This document shows positions 48,158-51,256 of a DNA stretch of 51,256 nucleotides, in pieces. The stretch comes from Myxococcales bacterium. GTDB lineage: Bacteria > Myxococcota_A > Polyangia > Palsa-1104 > JAEUJZ01. The stretch lies in NCBI GenBank assembly GCA_016794465.1, contig JAEUKA010000048.1, positions 1 through 51,256 of the forward strand, written 5' to 3'. Made by a program: the position numbers and the translations under genes. How positions within the stretch are numbered: the first letter of the stretch is position 1; the number at the start of each line of letters is the position of its first letter. The notes under the pieces were generated by a model. That model worked only from the letters and a program-made list of their open reading frames with translations. It was not told the DNA's origin and did no database searches.

Positions 48158-48805
48158 CTACGCCAAGCTCGGAACGGACGCAGCAGCGTCTACGATGGGT
48201 GCCCGGTGCCGATAGAAATACCAGCGCCCCATTCGACCCACGAGGCCGCCGAAGTCGGTTTGGAGCGCGCCGATCCGAGCCAATGTCGTTTCCGGCTGAA
48301 GCGGACGACCGTCCTCACCGAGTCGTTTGCTCGCCTTGCTTCGCTCCACAAAGCTCGTCGGGGCTGCCATCTGAAAGTGCTTCGGTGGCTCGACGGTTCC
48401 CGCGAGTAGCGCGACTGCAAGCAACATCGTCGTGTCCGAGGCTGGTTTGTCGGTGGCTGCGAAACGGATGAGGGCGCGACCCGACACAAACACCTTCTGC
48501 GGACCGTAGCCGTGTCCAGCCGTCAGCAGGTCAAAGACCGACACTCGCCGTCGGCTCGCCGTCTGAAGCACAATCCAACCGATCGCGATCTGGATGGCCG
48601 GATCGTCGTCCTCGGAACGCAGACACCGCGCGAGTGCCTCCACGTCGTCGGGTGGCGTCACGGGTGGTTTGGCCAGCGGAGGTTCCGTGCTGTCCTTCCG
48701 AGCAGGCGGCTTTCCGACGACAGCCAGCACCACAAAGCCGGCCACCAGCGACAGCCCAGCCGCACCCGCGACAATCCCTGCCCACTGTGAATCACGACGG
48801 CTCAC
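48158..48805 (-). CDS. Membrane-anchored protein, possibly a SleB/phage-type cell-wall hydrolase
   Basis: This is a 215-residue protein. After RRDS, one N-terminal hydrophobic segment (GIVAGAAGLSLVAGFVVLAV) is followed by a Pro/Lys linker. The domain reads ALARCLRSEDDDPAIQIAIG, WIVLQTA, FDLLTAGHGYGPQ, RFAATDKPASDTTMLLAVAL and LAGTVEPP. The pattern 'LAR.L.SE...P.QIAIGW...N.A' followed by a YGPQ turn and an 'A..L..G..P.P' segment recalls SleB/hydrolase_2-type proteins in phage-like elements. The match is by pattern only. It overlaps the next upstream gene by 4 bp (48802-48805). Confidence 0.5.
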   Translation of the reverse strand: MSRRDSQWAGIVAGAAGLSLVAGFVVLAVVGKPPARKDSTEPPLAKPPVTPPDDVEALARCLRSEDDDPAIQIAIGWIVLQTASRRRVSVFDLLTAGHGYGPQKVFVSGRALIRFAATDKPASDTTMLLAVALLAGTVEPPKHFQMAAPTSFVERSKASKRLGEDGRPLQPETTLARIGALQTDFGGLVGRMGRWYFYRHRAPIVDAAASVPSLA

Positions 48806-49185
48806 AGCGCGTGCTTCCTGCGTTCGTTTTCCAGCTCCTGGCGCAGCATCGCATTCTTCGTGCGTTCCTCGGATATTTCATCACGCAGCGTTGTGAGTTG
48901 ATTCCGCAGGATTCCCTCGCTCGTCTGCGCTAGCTTCGCCGCCGCCTCAAGCTCGTCAGCCCGCGCCCGTTCCATCGCGAGCAGCAGCAGCGCTTCCGAA
49001 AGCGTCTTCGGCTCACCGCGCCGCCGTCGCGATGGAATATCCTCACCAGGAGAAAAATCGAGCCGCTTGACGCCCGGATGTCGATACCACCACACGCGAC
49101 AGCGCTTGCCGCAGAACTCGCGGTCTGAACGAACACAAAGAGGTAGGCGAAAGTCACACGTTTTACAGAATTGAACGTCGCGCAA
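48802..49185 (-). CDS. Zinc-finger plus coiled-coil protein
   Basis: This is a 127-residue protein. The N-terminus has MRDVQFCKTCDFRLPLCVRS, then REFCGKRCRVWWYRHPG, a Cys-x2-Cys / Cys-x2-x-Cys arrangement likely to bind zinc. The second half is a charged coiled coil (ERARADELEAAAKLAQTSEG, LTTLRDEISEERTKNAMLRQ). The function is unknown; it looks like a small DNA- or protein-binding factor of a phage-like element. It overlaps the possible hydrolase gene by 4 bp, which argues for cotranslation. Confidence 0.7.
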   Translation of the reverse strand: MRDVQFCKTCDFRLPLCVRSDREFCGKRCRVWWYRHPGVKRLDFSPGEDIPSRRRRGEPKTLSEALLLLAMERARADELEAAAKLAQTSEGILRNQLTTLRDEISEERTKNAMLRQELENERRKHAL

Positions 49186-49218
49186 AAGATCCTCCTTTTT
49201 TCATTCGCAGCGGCTCGA

Positions 49219-49464
49219 TCATGCCTTGATTCGTCGCTGCCGTGCGACGACAGCCAGATAGTGAAGTTCCGCTTCGAGCTGACCGATCGTTGCCATCACC
49301 ATAGCGATCTCTGCCTCCAGAACTTCGTCTGGCAGAGTCAAGCGCCGCGCTTCCAGGCGACGGAGGCGATCTCGATCACAATCAAGCCAGCGCTCAATGT
49401 CTTGAGCGGTGACCCCAGGGGCTGGTTGCTCGCGTTCCCCTTCGATCTTGTATTCCATCATCAT
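49219..49464 (-). CDS. Small helical hypothetical protein
   Basis: This is an 81-residue protein with strongly predicted helix (VTAQDIERWLDCDRDRLRRL, LEAEIAMVMATIGQLEAELH) and no recognisable domain. GAAGGG lies directly upstream of three successive ATG codons (49464, 49461, 49458); the third has the best spacing. It has the same strand and close spacing as its neighbours, consistent with a phage-type operon of small genes. Confidence 0.55.
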   Translation of the reverse strand: MMMEYKIEGEREQPAPGVTAQDIERWLDCDRDRLRRLEARRLTLPDEVLEAEIAMVMATIGQLEAELHYLAVVARQRRIKA

Positions 49465-49525
49465 CCCTTCACTTTCTGTAGCAGGTGGTGGCTGTGCTGT
49501 TGTCACAGAGCGGAACCTCGACGGC

Positions 49526-49723
49526 TCACAGCGGCAGCCTCATCCAGATCGACTTGCCCGCCAGGAAATACAGTGCTTTGACGTTCGGGCTCTTCAGCAG
49601 ATCGATGAGCGCAAGTCGCCAAGTAGCAAGCTGCCCATCATACGTCTCCCACACAATCTTCCCATCCCGTTCCATGAAGTAACCTACAGTCATATCCAAA
49701 TCAGGAACTGCTTTGTCTGCCAT
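49526..49723 (-). CDS. Small hypothetical protein
   Basis: This is a 65-residue protein of mixed sheet and helix (VGYFMERDGKIVWETYDGQL, ATWRLALIDLLKSPNVKALY) ending in RLPL. It resembles small phage-encoded proteins in length and context only. A weak GAGAA precedes the ATG at 49723. It lies 12 bp downstream of the 102-residue gene. Confidence 0.5.
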   Translation of the reverse strand: MADKAVPDLDMTVGYFMERDGKIVWETYDGQLATWRLALIDLLKSPNVKALYFLAGKSIWMRLPL

Positions 49724-49735
49724 GGGTGTTCTCAG

Positions 49736-50044
49736 CTAGAATAGAGTGATTGACAGCTTATACATAGCTAGCACCTCGTGAACTGAGTGCATACGCTCTG
49801 CAAGTTGATTGCGTGCTCGCTGCATTTCACTGGCATGAGCCTTGAGAAAATCGCTTAACTCATTGGTGATGATCACTAGCTGATCCACTTCGCTCCCAAG
49901 CCATTGACGCGCCCGTTCTGCGTCTGGCAAGCAAGCCATATGATGATAGAAAAGTGTAGCAGAGTATTGGTAACAGTTTGCGAGTACACCAATATGCTTT
50001 GATTCGAGCTGCTGAAGTTTTTCGAGCTTTGCACGATTTGTCAT
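49736..50044 (-). CDS. Small helical hypothetical protein
   Basis: This is a 102-residue all-helical protein (AKLEKLQQLESKHIGVLANC, VDQLVIITNELSDFLKAHAS) with heptad-like hydrophobic spacing. Its ATG overlaps the stop of the 236-residue gene by 4 bp (50041-50044), so translation is probably coupled. No domain is recognised. The local sequence is less GC-rich than the core genes to the left. Confidence 0.65.
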   Translation of the reverse strand: MTNRAKLEKLQQLESKHIGVLANCYQYSATLFYHHMACLPDAERARQWLGSEVDQLVIITNELSDFLKAHASEMQRARNQLAERMHSVHEVLAMYKLSITLF

Positions 50045-50751
50045 AAACGGAAGTTCTCCTTGATCTCCAGATAGCGCACGGCCAAGAGAATGCGAGCGTG
50101 CGTGCTGCCGATATCGCCGATGGAGATCCGAATCCCATTGGTGGCGACAGTGCTCGCATCGTTGCTCAGCGTGCCGATCTCTTGCAGGTAGGTCGCGAGG
50201 TACGGCAGGAGGTCACGCCGCTCTGTCCTCACGTCGCGGAGGAGCCGAATCACGAACGCCACGCCCAGCGCATTGTCGCTGGCCAGCAGCTCGCAGGCAC
50301 GAATGATGTTGAGTTCATTGAGCCGGGAGAGCGGGGCCAATAACCCACCGAGCGTCGCCAGCGCCCCCGGATTGTGGGCGAGTGCGCGAAGCTGATCGTC
50401 GATTGCTGCGAGGAGCTGCGGCGAGAGCCATGGTGGGCGCTCGGGTCCAGCAGTTGGTTGAATCGGGGCCACCGTCCCAGATGACTGCATACACTCCATC
50501 AGCGCAGAGAGTAGAGGGACAAGGTAGCTCTGTAGCACCCGATTGAGAGAGACAGCTTCGGTATGCTCTCTCTGACTTCTTAGATTTGTCGTAAGCGCCT
50601 GAAACTGACGAGTCGCTTCTACCAGTGAAGCATTGCATTCTTCGAGCGCTATTGCAGCAGCCTGCCAATTTCCAGCTGATTTGTTCTGAATGACACGGAT
50701 GATTGCAGCAAATGCAACATCAATGGCAGTCCATATATTTGCAGTACTCAT
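50041..50751 (-). CDS. Hypothetical helical protein
   Basis: This is a 236-residue protein, mostly alpha-helical (NIWTAIDVAFAAIIRVIQNK, LAAIDDQLRALAHNPGALAT, AFVIRLLRDVRTERRDLLPY), with a Pro-rich break near residue 100 (IQPTAGPERPPWL). No signal peptide or catalytic motif. It is coupled to the 102-residue gene by a 4-bp overlap. It lies in the run of small minus-strand genes that continues off the right edge and resembles a phage structural or late operon by layout only. Confidence 0.65.
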   Translation of the reverse strand: MSTANIWTAIDVAFAAIIRVIQNKSAGNWQAAAIALEECNASLVEATRQFQALTTNLRSQREHTEAVSLNRVLQSYLVPLLSALMECMQSSGTVAPIQPTAGPERPPWLSPQLLAAIDDQLRALAHNPGALATLGGLLAPLSRLNELNIIRACELLASDNALGVAFVIRLLRDVRTERRDLLPYLATYLQEIGTLSNDASTVATNGIRISIGDIGSTHARILLAVRYLEIKENFRL

Positions 50752-50791
50752 ATTATCCCCATTGGAGTGTTGATCGCCGTCCCGCTGGTGA

Positions 50792-51040
50792 CTAGCTTGA
50801 TCCGCGAATCATCATTGGACGAGGCTCAAACTCGCCGCGAGTTCTGGCGACATCTGTCTCATCGGGAATCGGTATGGCTTCGACCAATTTCAGAAGCTCA
50901 GCACGGAGCGCATACGCGGTGCCGCGCAGCGACTCTCGCTGCTCACTGGTCGGGGCCATCAGGATACGACCGCATAGCTCCACAATGGATCGCAGCAGCC
51001 GAATCTCGGTGGTTTCGCCTTCGATATTGTATGGTCCCAT
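50792..51040 (-). CDS. Small hypothetical protein
   Basis: This is an 82-residue protein starting MGPYNIEGETTEIRLLRSIV and ending RPMMIRGSS. It has a helical middle (EQRESLRGTAYALRAELLKL). The start at 51040 lies 2 bp after the stop of the upstream partial gene (51043-51045), so the two are probably coupled. An in-frame upstream extension is His/Arg-rich and overlaps the neighbour, so it is rejected. Confidence 0.55.
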   Translation of the reverse strand: MGPYNIEGETTEIRLLRSIVELCGRILMAPTSEQRESLRGTAYALRAELLKLVEAIPIPDETDVARTRGEFEPRPMMIRGSS

Positions 51041-51042
51041 AG

Positions 51043-51256
51043 CTACACTGACCCCATCACGGTGTTTGTGGCTGTGCCTCCGGTGAGGCTGGCTGCAACT
51101 ATGCCGGTGTCGGCACGGAAGGAATTGAGCCGGTTGATGACGGGAATCGCGCCGCCCGGATTGCCGAAGATCATGGCGGTTCCCGATGTCCATGCGGTCG
51201 CGCGGAAGACCGATAGGACGACTCCTAGCGCCGTCACTCCTGCGGTTGCGTTGGGA
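51043..51256 (-). CDS. C-terminal part of a phage-structure-like protein (runs off the right edge)
   Basis: The last 70 codons of a protein whose start is outside the window. The sequence is Gly/Ala/Thr/Ser-rich beta (VVLSVFRATAWTSGTAMIFG, IVAASLTGGTATNTVMGSV), as often seen in phage tail or virion-associated proteins. GTG at 51237 is in frame, but the frame stays open to the edge. The call is based on composition and neighbourhood only. Confidence 0.45.
   Translation of the reverse strand, partial: PNATAGVTALGVVLSVFRATAWTSGTAMIFGNPGGAIPVINRLNSFRADTGIVAASLTGGTATNTVMGSV

Overview
The window is GC-rich and densely coded. It looks like chromosomal DNA from a Myxococcota-type (former deltaproteobacterial) organism. 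This is inferred from the gene style: a tandem double Ser/Thr kinase with TPRs, a second truncated kinase, a SUMF1-domain protein, a HEAT-repeat protein, a glycine-rich 'GLGSIGTIGHG' insert like those of myxobacterial surface and motility proteins, and several large secreted proteins of unknown function. I saw no rRNA or tRNA gene. No database search was run, so all family names come from motif reading.

Left part (1-6.2 kb). A partial integrase-like gene leaves the window at base 1. It is followed by an RRM RNA-binding protein and a minus-strand run of fumC, rsmB, an SDR ketoreductase, an acyl carrier protein and a LolA-like protein. The last three resemble a stripped-down aryl-polyene-type lipid module without a ketosynthase. 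From 6.2 to 8.7 kb a two-gene cassette (an ABC/OLD-type ATPase and a small TOPRIM/DUF4276-like protein) is bracketed by arrays of one 22-bp tandem repeat, 14 units on the left and 3 on the right. It abuts the 3' end of a form II coxS-coxL-coxM molybdenum hydroxylase operon. This is my first candidate for an undescribed, probably defensive, system.

Middle part (12.6-38.8 kb). Mostly core and envelope genes: a START-domain protein, a polytopic glycosyltransferase-like protein, an RNase Y with an unusual KH domain, pyrG, a GH31 lipoprotein, a DUF4139 lipoprotein, a DUF4424-like secreted protein, the HEAT protein, the double kinase, a PBP4-type carboxypeptidase, radC, uridine kinase, a metallophosphoesterase and a large secreted/membrane protein. 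Two accessory patches interrupt this. One, at 23.5-24.6 kb, holds gene fragments, an Rpn-family remnant and a 21-bp tandem repeat. The other, at 25.5-27.1 kb, holds a translationally coupled pair: an adaptor with two death-like/effector-associated-type domains, and a protein with the His...Cys dyad of caspase-like (CHAT/C80-type) peptidases. This pair is the second candidate novel system.

Right part (38.9-51.3 kb). A Ser/Thr kinase gene is cut off inside its catalytic loop near 39,397. Everything beyond that point looks accessory: a winged-helix-like protein, a complete four-gene Wadjet (JetABCD) anti-plasmid operon, and then a run of small minus-strand genes resembling the late or lysis region of a prophage or phage-like element. 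That run includes a possible membrane-anchored cell-wall hydrolase and continues past the right edge. The truncated kinase is therefore the likely left boundary of a defence/phage island.
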